A stretch of 64,000 nt of DNA from Peredibacter sp045999315. Its GTDB lineage: Bacteria > Bdellovibrionota > Bacteriovoracia > Bacteriovoracales > Bacteriovoracaceae. The DNA lies in NCBI RefSeq assembly GCF_045999315.1, contig NZ_CP174607.1, positions 186,001 through 250,000 of the forward strand, given 5' to 3'. Of the stretch, positions 42,035-51,096 are shown piece by piece (within the stretch, counting starts at the first letter, position 1; the number at the start of each line of letters is the position of its first letter). The position numbers and the translations under genes were made by a program. The notes below the pieces were generated by a model, which saw only the letters and a list, made by a program, of their open reading frames with translations, had not been told where the DNA came from and searched no databases.

Positions 42035-43339
42035 TTATTCAGCAATAAGCTTCAGAACATGGTGAATGCCAGTAAATTCATTCACTAAGCTGTAGCTATG
42101 AGATGATTTTAACTCTTTTAGGCGTGACAATAAATCAGTAAACGATTTTTCCTCACCTTGATAGAATCCGAGAAGCTGGGCCTCATTATGAGAGAAACGA
42201 TCGAGCTGTAGCTCGAGATTGATACCTTTTCCTTCTTTTCTGAGCAATTCCATCAACTGTAAAACATCTCCAAGGTTGTTTTGTCCCTGAACAATCAGAC
42301 GGGCAATGCGGTTGAGTTGTGGAAGATCCCCTATTTTTTTTGTGAAAGTGCTGAAGGCACTGATGGGAGTGCGATACATCTGACTAGCAAGGGCGGAATT
42401 AAGGCCCTTCTGGTCTAGTCCCCTCCAAGTGCGAGTTTGAAGTGGTAGAGTTTCAGAGGCCAGAAGTCGTTTAGTGTTGGCATCTAAAAGAATGGCGCTA
42501 CCGTCCCACTCAAAGGTCCATTCATTTAAACTTTGAAGATGACGAACACGTCTTAAATTGAATGAAACTTTTAGCCAGAGATTATTTTGTAGCTCAGGTG
42601 AAACCTGCATGCCTTCATCCTGACTTACTTCCTGCCAACGTTTAAAATTAATTAAACACTCATCAAGGCACTGAACAACTTCTTCAACATTGGCCGGTTG
42701 ATTACTGGCCAACCAATTTTGCCATGAGGTCATGATCGGCGAAGAAAAGCTCAGCTCTCGCTCCAATCCGAGTTCATTCCAATCCATCCCTATCAAATTA
42801 ATTTCAGAAATTAGATTAATTCTTGGATACTGCTTTGTGACTTCCGACATCATTCTTTGAACGAGTTTATCCAACTTCACGCGGTTGATATTTACTTCAA
42901 CCGTCGCGTTCCAAGTGGAAGTCGCATTAGGATTTTCGATGGTCTTAAATTGAAATTGATCCAGGATTTCCAGTATTCGAGTGAACTTAATAAGCTCTGC
43001 TTCTCGATGGGCCTCAAGACCATTTAAAAACTCGGTCTTTTGTTCAGGTGTGAGTGATGCCTGATAGTTCTTCCCAAAACGCTCAAACAACTTCCGCTCC
43101 CGGTAGTTTTCAAAATGCTTTTCAAACTTTTCCTGAAGCTTCTTCTGAAATTCCTCATGATTAAATCCAAGCTCTGTTGAATACTGAGCAATGGCCTCAC
43201 TCGTGGCCGTGTACAAAAGATAAGGTTTAGCGCCGTCCGCGTTGGGGACATTTAATTGTCTGGTGACTTTCTTTTCAGTAAGAAGCTGCGCCCACGAAAC
43301 GGACGCAGTCATCAAAATAAGAAGCAGGAAAAATTTCAC
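42035..43339 (-). CDS. Exported protein of unknown function in the dnaE operon
   Basis: A 434-residue protein with signal peptide (VSWAQ near 17-18), and no other membrane span. It contains a charged helical stretch (about 55-120) and a beta-rich second half (NNLWLKVSFNLRRVRHLQSLNEWTFEWDGSAILLDANTKRLLASE). This looks like a scaffold or binding protein of the periplasm, related in style to TPR-free FlgT/FlgP partners. No family is recognised. Its start overlaps the dnaE stop by four bases (ATGA), so it is translationally coupled to the polymerase gene. Confidence 0.7.
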   Translation of the reverse strand: MKFFLLLILMTASVSWAQLLTEKKVTRQLNVPNADGAKPYLLYTATSEAIAQYSTELGFNHEEFQKKLQEKFEKHFENYRERKLFERFGKNYQASLTPEQKTEFLNGLEAHREAELIKFTRILEILDQFQFKTIENPNATSTWNATVEVNINRVKLDKLVQRMMSEVTKQYPRINLISEINLIGMDWNELGLERELSFSSPIMTSWQNWLASNQPANVEEVVQCLDECLINFKRWQEVSQDEGMQVSPELQNNLWLKVSFNLRRVRHLQSLNEWTFEWDGSAILLDANTKRLLASETLPLQTRTWRGLDQKGLNSALASQMYRTPISAFSTFTKKIGDLPQLNRIARLIVQGQNNLGDVLQLMELLRKEGKGINLELQLDRFSHNEAQLLGFYQGEEKSFTDLLSRLKELKSSHSYSLVNEFTGIHHVLKLIAE

Positions 43340-46300
43340 TGTCTAACTTCCTCTACTTTACCATCAACGATGAAAGACACTGAGTTTGTATTAAGAAGCT
43401 CATTGATCTTTGCCGCCATTTGCGGAGATGGACTTACCAAGAAGTTATCATCCAGTGGCATACGGGCACGACCTTCAGGAGTATCAAAAATAAAATGAAT
43501 CGGTACTGACCCGCGGTAGCTCAGAAGAATCTGCTTCATCTGAGACAACGAATAAGCATTCAGGTTTTGAAGTGGAACATTTACGCGAACCGAGGTCACA
43601 CGTTCTTCCGATTCATTTTTCAGGAGGCCAACTTTGGTCGGGAAGAATTTCTTCACGTCCTCAAGACTTACATATCCAGAAAGTACCAGTGGCTCATCAG
43701 CAGTTAAAAACTGCTGGAATTCAGCGAATACTTTCGGGAAGAAGATACATTCGATCTTGCCGTGTAGGTCTTCCAAAGTAACGAAGGCCATCTTATCACC
43801 CTTCTTACTCAGGATGACTTTTGATTCAGAAATCATACCGGCAATGACCACACTTCGCTTGGAAGGATCATGTTCATCCCCACGACGAGGATTAAATCCC
43901 TCTGGCTTCGGAACTGTCGGAAGCTCATGGATCTGAGACAGATTCATGGAGGTCAATTTCTCCATGATGTCTTTAAATCTCATCAGCGGATGCCCAGAAA
44001 CATAAATCCCAAGAAGTTCTGCTTCGTGGGAAAGTTTTTGTTTCTCATCAAACTCCGCCGATTCAGCAATATTTAACTGCTCTTCAGAACTTTGAGTGAC
44101 TTCACCCATATCAAAGAGTGACGTTTGTCCCATGAGCTTTTCTTCTTGTTTCTTCTCAGCGAAGGCAACGATAAACTCCATGTTCTCAAGTAACGTCTTA
44201 CGGTTATACTTCTCGCATGAATCGAAAGCGCCTACTTTAATCAGGGCCTCCATCACACGCTTGTTCACCGATTTAAGATTTACGCGCTCACAGAAATCAA
44301 CGAAGCCCTTGAATGGGCCATTTTCCGTGCGCTCTTTTACGATGTCATCGACGGCACCTTCACCCACACCTTTAACGGCACCAAGACCGAAACGGATACG
44401 AGTGTTACCAATAACGTTGAAGAGCCATAGAGACTCGTTTACGTCCGGAGGAAGGATTTCAATTTCAAATTCTTTTGCTTCAGCAATATACGCCGTGATC
44501 TTTTCTTTGTTGTTGATCTCGGTACCTAGAAGGGCCGCAAAGAACTGGGCCGGGTAGTAACGTTTCAGGAAAGCCGTCTGATAAGCAACCACTGAATAGG
44601 CCACGGCATGGGACTTGTTGAATCCGTATTCCGCGAATTTTTCCATCAAGTCGAAAAGCTGGATTGATTTTTCTTCATCGAATCCACGCTCAAGAGCACC
44701 CTTACGGAAGATCTCTTTATGGGCGGCCATTTCTTCGGCCTTCTTCTTACCCATCGCTCGACGAAGCATGTCCGCTTGTCCTAACGAGTAACCGCCAATC
44801 ACTCGAGCTACGTTCATTACTTGCTCTTGGTAAACGATAATTCCGTAAGTATCTTTCAGAACAGGTTTTAATTCTTCAAAGGCATATTCTTCAATGGCAC
44901 CGTTAATTTTGTTTTTGATCTCAGCAAACTTTAAGTGCATCCCCATGCCCATCGGACCCGGGCGATAGAGAGCGTTGATCGCGGTAATATCGTCGATAGA
45001 ACCTGGCTTAATCCGTTTACAAAGATCCTGCATTCCCGATGACTCTAGCTGGAACACACCTACGGTTTGGCCTTCTGAAATCATGTCGTAAACAGAAGCA
45101 TCGTTCATGTCGATGTCTTCAATATCGAAGTCGGCCTTTAAATCTCGGCGAACAAACTTCTCAGCGTTTGAAATTACAGTGAGGGTTTTAAGTCCAAGGA
45201 AGTCAAACTTCACCAGACCAATTTTTTCAGAGAAGTCTTTATCGAATTGAACAACCTGTTCGCCCTTGGCCCCACGGAAAAGCGGACAATAAGTGACAAG
45301 TGGTTCGTTGGTAATAATTACTCCGGCAGCGTGAATACCCGCATGACGGTTAAGACCTTCCAGTCGTTTTGAAATTTGAAGAATACGACGAACTTTAGGA
45401 TCATTATCTTCAAGTTCTTTAAGTTTAGGTTCTTTATCAATCGCATCCTGAAGCTCAATACCAAGTTCTTCTGGGACAAGCTTCGCCAGGGCATCTGCTT
45501 CAGCGTATGGAAGAGCAAACACACGAGATACGTCACGTAGAACCGCTTTCGCAGAAAGAGTACCGAAGGTAATAATCTGACCTACGCGCTCTTCACCGTA
45601 TTTTTTGGTCACATATTCAATCACTTCCTGACGACGGTCCTGACAGAAGTCGATATCGAAGTCTGGCATCGAAATACGTTCAGGGTTAATGAATCGCTCA
45701 AAGAGAAGATTGTATGGAATCGGGTCAACGTTCGTGATCTTTAAAGCATAGGCCACAATTGAACCCGCACCAGAACCACGACCAGGACCAACAGGAATCC
45801 CGTTCTTCTTCGACCAACCAATGAAGTCCGATACGATCAGAAAGTAACCAGTGAATCCCATTTGTTTAATAAGACCAACTTCTACTTCCAAGCGCTCTAG
45901 GTATTGAGGTTTAATTTCACTTTCCCAATTCTCTTTACTCACCAGGTGTTTGAAGTGTGGACCTTCAAAACGCTCTTGTAGACCTTCACGGGCCATACGA
46001 GCAAAGTAATCCTCTTCTGTTTCCTGAGTTGTAATTTCAAACTTAGGAAGAAGGTAAATCTGCTTCCCTTTTTCATCCTGCCAACGAATCTCAAGGTTAC
46101 AAGAGTCCGCAATTTTAAGCGTGTTATTACAGGCCTCTGGAATATAGTGAAAGGCCTCACGCATTTCCTGAGGTGATTTGAAATAAAACTCTGTCGTAGA
46201 AAGCTTCATGCGCTTTTCATCTTCAAAGGTCTTACCCGTTTGAATACACATGAGCACTTCTTGAGCGGCCGCATCTTCGCGGGTCAGGTAGTGACAGTCA

Positions 46301-46992
46301 TTTGTGGCAACCAGAGGAATTGAATAATCTTTGGCGAAGTTGATGATCTTCTTATTTACATCCACCTGCTCAGGAATTCCGTTCTCTTGAATCTCCAGAT
46401 AAAAATCATCTTTGTAAATTTCACGGAACTTCATCGCCGCTTGTAGGGCACGATCGTCTTGACCTGTGAAAAGGTTGTAACCAACTTCACCTTTCAGACA
46501 TGCAGAAGTCGCAATCAATCCTTCCGAAAATTCTCTCAGTAGTTCCACATCGGCTCTTGGCTTATAGTAGAACCCTTCTTGGTAGGCCTTCGATAAAAGC
46601 TTACAGAGGTTACGATAACCAGTTAGGTTTTTACAAAGAAGGATCAAGTGGTGAATTTGGTGTTTCCCTTCCACTTCATCTTGAGAATCAAGCGTCTTTA
46701 AGTTTTTAGGAGCACGACGGTCATGACGTGAGCCAGGAGTAAAATAAATCTCTGAACCAAGAATCGGTTTGATGCCGGAAGAAATCGCACGAGTATAAAA
46801 ATCAATTCCACCAAACATGTTACCGTGATCAGTACAAGCGATCGCCGGCATCTCAAGTTCTTTTGCTCTCTTGAACAAGTCCCCTAAACGAATCGCACCA
46901 TCAAGTAATGAGTACTGACTATGCAAATGTAAGTGAACAAAACTGTCCTGACGGGTATTTTGAAAATCACTTCCAAGGAAGGGGTTTTTCAT
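43336..46992 (-). CDS. dnaE: DNA polymerase III alpha subunit
   Basis: A 1218-residue replicative polymerase of the DnaE1 type. The PHP domain starts HLHLHSQYSLLDGAI, with TDHGNMFGGIDFY following. The palm carries PDFDIDFCQDRRQEVIEYV with catalytic aspartates. FNKSHAVAYSVVAYQTAFLK, a tandem helix-hairpin-helix region (FDSCEKYNRKTLLENMEF) and an OB-fold (VVIAGMISESKVILSKKGDKMAFVTLEDLHGKIECIFFP) follow. It is the first gene of a coupled operon with four envelope or signalling genes, an unusual context for this core enzyme. The start has GAGGA upstream and gives the normal N-terminus. Confidence 0.97.
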   Translation of the reverse strand: MKNPFLGSDFQNTRQDSFVHLHLHSQYSLLDGAIRLGDLFKRAKELEMPAIACTDHGNMFGGIDFYTRAISSGIKPILGSEIYFTPGSRHDRRAPKNLKTLDSQDEVEGKHQIHHLILLCKNLTGYRNLCKLLSKAYQEGFYYKPRADVELLREFSEGLIATSACLKGEVGYNLFTGQDDRALQAAMKFREIYKDDFYLEIQENGIPEQVDVNKKIINFAKDYSIPLVATNDCHYLTREDAAAQEVLMCIQTGKTFEDEKRMKLSTTEFYFKSPQEMREAFHYIPEACNNTLKIADSCNLEIRWQDEKGKQIYLLPKFEITTQETEEDYFARMAREGLQERFEGPHFKHLVSKENWESEIKPQYLERLEVEVGLIKQMGFTGYFLIVSDFIGWSKKNGIPVGPGRGSGAGSIVAYALKITNVDPIPYNLLFERFINPERISMPDFDIDFCQDRRQEVIEYVTKKYGEERVGQIITFGTLSAKAVLRDVSRVFALPYAEADALAKLVPEELGIELQDAIDKEPKLKELEDNDPKVRRILQISKRLEGLNRHAGIHAAGVIITNEPLVTYCPLFRGAKGEQVVQFDKDFSEKIGLVKFDFLGLKTLTVISNAEKFVRRDLKADFDIEDIDMNDASVYDMISEGQTVGVFQLESSGMQDLCKRIKPGSIDDITAINALYRPGPMGMGMHLKFAEIKNKINGAIEEYAFEELKPVLKDTYGIIVYQEQVMNVARVIGGYSLGQADMLRRAMGKKKAEEMAAHKEIFRKGALERGFDEEKSIQLFDLMEKFAEYGFNKSHAVAYSVVAYQTAFLKRYYPAQFFAALLGTEINNKEKITAYIAEAKEFEIEILPPDVNESLWLFNVIGNTRIRFGLGAVKGVGEGAVDDIVKERTENGPFKGFVDFCERVNLKSVNKRVMEALIKVGAFDSCEKYNRKTLLENMEFIVAFAEKKQEEKLMGQTSLFDMGEVTQSSEEQLNIAESAEFDEKQKLSHEAELLGIYVSGHPLMRFKDIMEKLTSMNLSQIHELPTVPKPEGFNPRRGDEHDPSKRSVVIAGMISESKVILSKKGDKMAFVTLEDLHGKIECIFFPKVFAEFQQFLTADEPLVLSGYVSLEDVKKFFPTKVGLLKNESEERVTSVRVNVPLQNLNAYSLSQMKQILLSYRGSVPIHFIFDTPEGRARMPLDDNFLVSPSPQMAAKINELLNTNSVSFIVDGKVEEVRQ

Positions 46993-47247
46993 ACTAAGAG
47001 TCCTCGAGATTGTGTGGTAGGTGTACTCTCTAAGATAACCATTTTTAGAGGGAAAAGACCACTAATTGGCAATGCAGCAATAGATAAGATTTACGAGTCA
47101 AAAATCCGACTATTTCTCCCCAATACAAGTGCTTGTAAATTCATCCCGCACCACTCTCAGACCTAAACAATTTTCAAGATTAGATTCGAACTAGGATTTA
47201 CGAGCAGAATATGCAAAAATTTCGGGTCTCTAAAAGGGTTAGATTGC

Positions 47248-48372
47248 GTGAAAAAAATTGGATATTCATTTAAAGAACTAGATCTCTTCAACTTAATTTT
47301 CATCACTTCCATTCCTGTGATTGGAATAGTGTTATTGATTCTACATGTATGGCTAGAGGGTTTTAACCCTTACCTTTTGATCCCGGCAGTGATTATGTAC
47401 ATTCTCACAGGGTTCTCGATTACTGGTGGTTACCATCGCTTGTTTGCCCACCGTTCATACCAGGCAAACCCAATGATAAAACTTTTTTATCTCCTATTTG
47501 GTGCCGCTGCAGGTGAAAACTCAGTTCTAAAATGGGCCACTGATCACCGCATCCATCACCAAAATGTAGATACTGATGGTGATCCATACGACATCAATCA
47601 GGGATTCTTCTATGCCCATGTAGGTTGGATTATCCGCAATCAAAATTTATCAAATGCTAATTATCCGAAAGATCTTACCAACGACAAACTGGTTATGTGG
47701 CAAGATCGTAACCTTCTTCCGATCACAGTTTTAGTAAACGTTATTCCATGCCTTATCATGGGATATCTTACAGGTTCATGGCTTGGGAGTTTTGCAATTG
47801 TTGGTTTTTTAAGAGTGGCCGGCGTACAACACGCGACGTTCTTTATTAATTCTCTTTGCCACATGATGGGCAAACGTCCTTACGACGATTCGCAAACAGC
47901 TCGTGATTCATTCTTCCTTGCCCTGCTCACTTTTGGCGAGGGCTACCATAATTTCCATCACACATTCCAACTCGATTACCGTAACGGTCTTCGTTGGTAT
48001 CAGTGGGACCCAACAAAATGGGCCGTTAATTTAATGTCTCGAGTTGGTCTTGCCACTAATTTAAAAAGAACTTCTGAACTTAGTATTCTCAAGGCGAAAA
48101 TGAAAGTTCTCGCCAATAAATATAATCACTCGCATGATCACAAAATGACTCTGGAAGAGCTGTCTCTTCAGGTTCATGTTGCTTTAAAAAAATTGGATGA
48201 CCTCAAAAAAGAATACAGGCTTAAAAAAGAACAAAAAGCCGCTGAATTTCATCTCCAGATGGAAGAGCTAAAGGCCCGTATCCAACAGGCCAAGGCAGAA
48301 TTCCAAGAGCTTTATGCTCAGTGGGAGATGGGTCTACTTTCAATGCAAATGGCGACTCATCATGCGACCTAA
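47248..48372 (+). CDS. Fatty acid desaturase (acyl-CoA/acyl-lipid delta-9 type)
   Basis: A 374-residue membrane enzyme with four hydrophobic helices and the three histidine boxes of the stearoyl-CoA-type desaturases: HRLFAH (His63, His68), HRIHH (100-104) and EGYHNFHH (231-238). These bind the di-iron centre that introduces a cis double bond using O2 and electrons from a carrier. The last 90 residues form a charged coiled coil, an uncommon extra. The start is GTG at 47248 with AAGGG upstream. It lowers membrane viscosity and may be induced by cold. The next gene, a flavoprotein, is 24 bases away and could supply electrons (inference). Confidence 0.9.
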   Translation: MKKIGYSFKELDLFNLIFITSIPVIGIVLLILHVWLEGFNPYLLIPAVIMYILTGFSITGGYHRLFAHRSYQANPMIKLFYLLFGAAAGENSVLKWATDHRIHHQNVDTDGDPYDINQGFFYAHVGWIIRNQNLSNANYPKDLTNDKLVMWQDRNLLPITVLVNVIPCLIMGYLTGSWLGSFAIVGFLRVAGVQHATFFINSLCHMMGKRPYDDSQTARDSFFLALLTFGEGYHNFHHTFQLDYRNGLRWYQWDPTKWAVNLMSRVGLATNLKRTSELSILKAKMKVLANKYNHSHDHKMTLEELSLQVHVALKKLDDLKKEYRLKKEQKAAEFHLQMEELKARIQQAKAEFQELYAQWEMGLLSMQMATHHAT

Positions 48373-48396
48373 TCCCCACTGGGGAAAAGAGGTCCA

Positions 48397-49155
48397 ATGG
48401 ATAAACTACCTAAACGCGTAACTCATGAACTAAAAGTTCGGACACTTACCGTAAAACGAATCACTGACGTTACTCCGTCAATTCGTCGAATTACATTGAC
48501 CGGGGATGAACTCACTGGATTTATTTCGAGTGCCCCGGAAGATCATGTGAAAGTATTCTTTCCCTTACCCGGTCAAACGAAACCACTCATTCCAACCGTC
48601 ATTGAAGGCAAACCCGTTCTGCCAGAAGGCGCCATTGGACGTGATTACACTCCTAAAAAGTATGATCCGGTGACCAATGAACTCGATCTGGAATTTGTTC
48701 TACACAAAAAAGGGCCGGCCAGCCTTTGGGCCGCTCAAGCAGAAGTTGGCCAGCAATTGGGCATCGCAGGCCCTCGCGGTTCATTCATTTACCCTGATTT
48801 TGATTGGTACCTATTTATGGGTGATGAATCGGCCATGCCGTCTTTTGCGCGTCGTTTGGAAGAAACTCCGGCCGGAACCAAAGTAATCGCTCTCTTAGAG
48901 ATCGAAGACGAAACTCAAAAGTACCCTTTCTCAACGAATGCTGAATTAGATATCACCTGGCTTCCTCGTAACGGGAAGAGCAAAGGTGAATTTACGGCCT
49001 TTGAGGAAGCGTTGAAGAAGATTGAGCTTCCTCAAGGTGAACCTTTGGCCATCATCAGTGGTGAAATGAGTGTCACAAAAATCTTAAAATCGACTCTTCT
49101 GAAGGCCTATAACTTTAAAGAAGAAAATATTAAGGCCACCGGCTATTGGAAATAG
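48397..49155 (+). CDS. Siderophore-interacting protein family FAD reductase
   Basis: A 252-residue flavoprotein of the SIP/ViuB family: LTVKRITDVTPSIRRITLTGDEL and GRDYTPKKYDPVTNELDLEFVLHKKGPASLWAAQAEVGQQLGIAGPRGSF form the FAD-binding barrel with the RxYTP motif. A NAD(P)H-type domain follows (MGDESAMPSFARRLEE, and a C-terminal GYW). Family members reduce ferric siderophores to release iron. No siderophore genes are adjacent; its position behind a desaturase raises the possibility that it reduces that enzyme instead. AAGAGG lies before the ATG. Confidence 0.87.
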   Translation: MDKLPKRVTHELKVRTLTVKRITDVTPSIRRITLTGDELTGFISSAPEDHVKVFFPLPGQTKPLIPTVIEGKPVLPEGAIGRDYTPKKYDPVTNELDLEFVLHKKGPASLWAAQAEVGQQLGIAGPRGSFIYPDFDWYLFMGDESAMPSFARRLEETPAGTKVIALLEIEDETQKYPFSTNAELDITWLPRNGKSKGEFTAFEEALKKIELPQGEPLAIISGEMSVTKILKSTLLKAYNFKEENIKATGYWK

Positions 49156-49198
49156 TCCTGCACAGAGTCTTTGCTTGTAATATCATGATCTTCGAGGT

Positions 49199-49230
49199 AG
49201 GAAAGGCTCTTGTTTTAAGGAGCCTTTCCT
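49199..49230 (+). promoter_or_regulatory. Hairpin at the mtnB start
   Basis: A perfect 11-bp stem (AGGAAAGGCTC at 49199-49209, GAGCCTTTCCT at 49220-49230) with a 10-base loop ends directly before the ATG at 49231. The AAGGAG ribosome site (49217-49222) is split between loop and stem. No T-run follows, which argues against a plain terminator. No SAM riboswitch motif was recognised. Confidence 0.7.
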
Positions 49231-49857
49231 ATGTTCACCGGTTTAAATCAAAAATTAACAGAAGAGTTGCTTGAGGCCATTCGCTTTTTTAATCTAAAAG
49301 GCTGGTCCCCTGCTACTTCAACGAACTATTCAGTTCGTTCTGAAAATAAATCGGAATATATTATCTCACGCTCGGGCGTGGATAAGAGTAAATTTTGTGG
49401 CTCTGATTTAATTCTGATTAATCAAAAGGGAGAAATTCTTCCGCCTTTTAATAAACCTGGAATTAAATCTTCGGCCGAAACTGAAATTCACACAGCAGTG
49501 TATGAAATGTTTCCGGAAGTAAATTGTGTCCTTCACACTCACTCTGTTCTCGGGACCGTACTTTCTCATTCTTTAGTTCAGGAAAAGCAAATTCGTTTCG
49601 AAGGCTTTGAGATTCTTAAAGGGATCGAAGGCAATAAGACCCATGATTTAGTGGAGACACTTCCAATTGTTCCAAACTCACAAGTCATGTCGGAGATCCT
49701 AAACAATGTGAAAGGTCGTCTGGACAAAAATTCCCATGGCTTCCTAATCGCAGGACACGGACTTTATAGTTGGGGCAAGGACATTGCGACAGCGAAGAGA
49801 CATATTGAGACTTACGAATTTTTATTTGAATGCTATCACATGATGAGGAGATTCTAA
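49231..49857 (+). CDS. mtnB: Methylthioribulose-1-phosphate dehydratase
   Basis: A 208-residue class II aldolase-fold zinc enzyme: FFNLKGWSPATSTNYSVRS at the start, ETEIHTAVYEMFPEVNCVLHTHSVLGTVLS with the zinc His pair, and GFLIAGHGLYSWGKDIATAKRHIETYEFLFEC with a third zinc His near 172. It dehydrates 5-methylthioribulose-1-phosphate to the 2,3-diketo form in the methionine salvage pathway. mtnD and mtnC follow with one- and four-base overlaps. The start lies behind an 11-bp hairpin, which suggests that the whole operon may be controlled at mtnB translation. Confidence 0.93.
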   Translation: MFTGLNQKLTEELLEAIRFFNLKGWSPATSTNYSVRSENKSEYIISRSGVDKSKFCGSDLILINQKGEILPPFNKPGIKSSAETEIHTAVYEMFPEVNCVLHTHSVLGTVLSHSLVQEKQIRFEGFEILKGIEGNKTHDLVETLPIVPNSQVMSEILNNVKGRLDKNSHGFLIAGHGLYSWGKDIATAKRHIETYEFLFECYHMMRRF

Positions 49858-50387
49858 TGGCCGTTCTCACTCTCCTGGATCCGGAAAGAAAAGAAATCCG
49901 TGACCCTAAAGAAATTAAAACATTTATGAATGATCGCGGGATCATTTTTGAGCAGTGGCAAGCATCAATGCCTCTGAATGACTCTGATTCTCAGGAAACA
50001 ATTCTTAAGGCCTATGAGCATGAACTGGGTCCTTATATGAAGAAACATGGTTATCAGAGCGCTGACGTTATCAACGTTCACAAAGATACTCCGAATGTTG
50101 AAGCGATTCGTGCCAAGTTTTTAAACGAGCACACTCATTCTGAAGACGAAGTGAGATTCTTTGTGGATGGTGAGGGTCAGTTCTTCTTCCATTTGGCCGA
50201 CCGCCAGGAAGTGTTCAAACTTCTCTGCGAAAAAGGTGACTTCATCTCTGTACCTAAGGGCTACACTCATTGGTTTGATCTCGCTCCAAAGTATCATGTA
50301 AAAGCAATCCGTGTTTTCCAAACTCAGGAAGGATGGGTCGCAAATTACACGAACAGCGGTAAAGACCAAAAGTATAACCAACTATGA
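49857..50387 (+). CDS. mtnD: Acireductone dioxygenase
   Basis: A 176-residue cupin enzyme with metal ligands His92, His94 and Glu98 (HTHSEDEVRFF) and His138 (GYTHWFDL), matching the ARD family. With Fe2+ it converts the acireductone to the keto acid precursor of methionine plus formate; with Ni2+ it makes a different, off-pathway product. Its ATG shares one base with the mtnB stop codon, and GAGGAG lies just upstream. An earlier in-frame start inside mtnB was rejected. Confidence 0.94.
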   Translation: MAVLTLLDPERKEIRDPKEIKTFMNDRGIIFEQWQASMPLNDSDSQETILKAYEHELGPYMKKHGYQSADVINVHKDTPNVEAIRAKFLNEHTHSEDEVRFFVDGEGQFFFHLADRQEVFKLLCEKGDFISVPKGYTHWFDLAPKYHVKAIRVFQTQEGWVANYTNSGKDQKYNQL

Positions 50388-51070
50388 TCAAATTATTCTT
50401 ATTCGATATTGAAGGAACCACCACGGACATTAACTTTGTTCACAAGGTTCTCTTTCCTTATTCAGCAAAATGCATGCAGGACTATATTCTTCATCACCAG
50501 ACTCACCCTCTGGTGGTAGATGCCATTCAGGAAGTTCGCGACACTGTATGGAAGGAAGAAAAGCGCCAATTGGGGCTCTATGAAGTCATAGATAAACTTC
50601 AGGAGTGGATCAAGAGAGATCGTAAACACCGCGCCCTTAAAACCATTCAAGGTCTTATTTGGGACGTAGGTTACTCAAAGAATGATTTTAAGGGTCACGT
50701 TTACCCTGATACAAAACCGTTCTTCAAAACGATTCTAGAAAAAGGCTCAAAAGTCGGCATTTACTCTTCTGGCTCAGTTCATGCTCAGAAACTTATTTTC
50801 GGTTATTCGATTGAAGGCGATCTCACTCCGATGATCTCGTACTACTTCGACACGAATGTAGGTGGAAAAAGAGAAGTCACTTCATATCAAAAAATCACCC
50901 AGGAAGTTGGTCTAAGACCTGAAGAAATTCATTTCTTCTCTGACATTCCTGAAGAGTTAGTGGCAGCAGAGGCCGCTGGAATGGGTGTGACTCAATTACT
51001 TCGACCTGGAACAAAGTCTTCTCGCTTTGAATCCATCACGTCATTCGATACCTTCAAAAATTATCTATAA
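50384..51070 (+). CDS. mtnC: Enolase-phosphatase E1
   Basis: A 228-residue HAD-type bifunctional enzyme. FLFDIEGTTTDINFVHKVLFPYS carries the nucleophile Asp8 and Glu10, VGIYSSGSVHAQKLIFGYS is motif 2, and IHFFSDIPEELVAAEAAGMGVTQLLRPGT is motif 4. It enolises and dephosphorylates the diketo sugar phosphate to acireductone, the step between mtnB and mtnD. The ATGA overlap with mtnD couples translation. mtnA, mtnK and mtnN-type genes are not in the window. Confidence 0.94.
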   Translation: MIKLFLFDIEGTTTDINFVHKVLFPYSAKCMQDYILHHQTHPLVVDAIQEVRDTVWKEEKRQLGLYEVIDKLQEWIKRDRKHRALKTIQGLIWDVGYSKNDFKGHVYPDTKPFFKTILEKGSKVGIYSSGSVHAQKLIFGYSIEGDLTPMISYYFDTNVGGKREVTSYQKITQEVGLRPEEIHFFSDIPEELVAAEAAGMGVTQLLRPGTKSSRFESITSFDTFKNYL

Positions 51071-51072
51071 CT

Positions 51073-51096
51073 TAAGAGCGCCGACCGGCGCTCTTA
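51073..51096. terminator. Terminator hairpin at convergent gene ends
   Basis: A perfect 11-bp palindromic stem (TAAGAGCGCCG/CGGCGCTCTTA) around two bases starts two bases after the mtnC stop and includes the stop codon of the convergent barrel gene. There is no long T-run, so its strength is uncertain. Confidence 0.6.

Noticed and set aside
43634..44557. Open frames opposite dnaE
   Set aside because: They are shadows of the highly conserved dnaE coding sequence.
49156..49230. SAM riboswitch before mtnB
   Set aside because: Only 75 bases of leader and no recognisable SAM-I, SAM-II or SAH riboswitch core; only a simple hairpin is visible.
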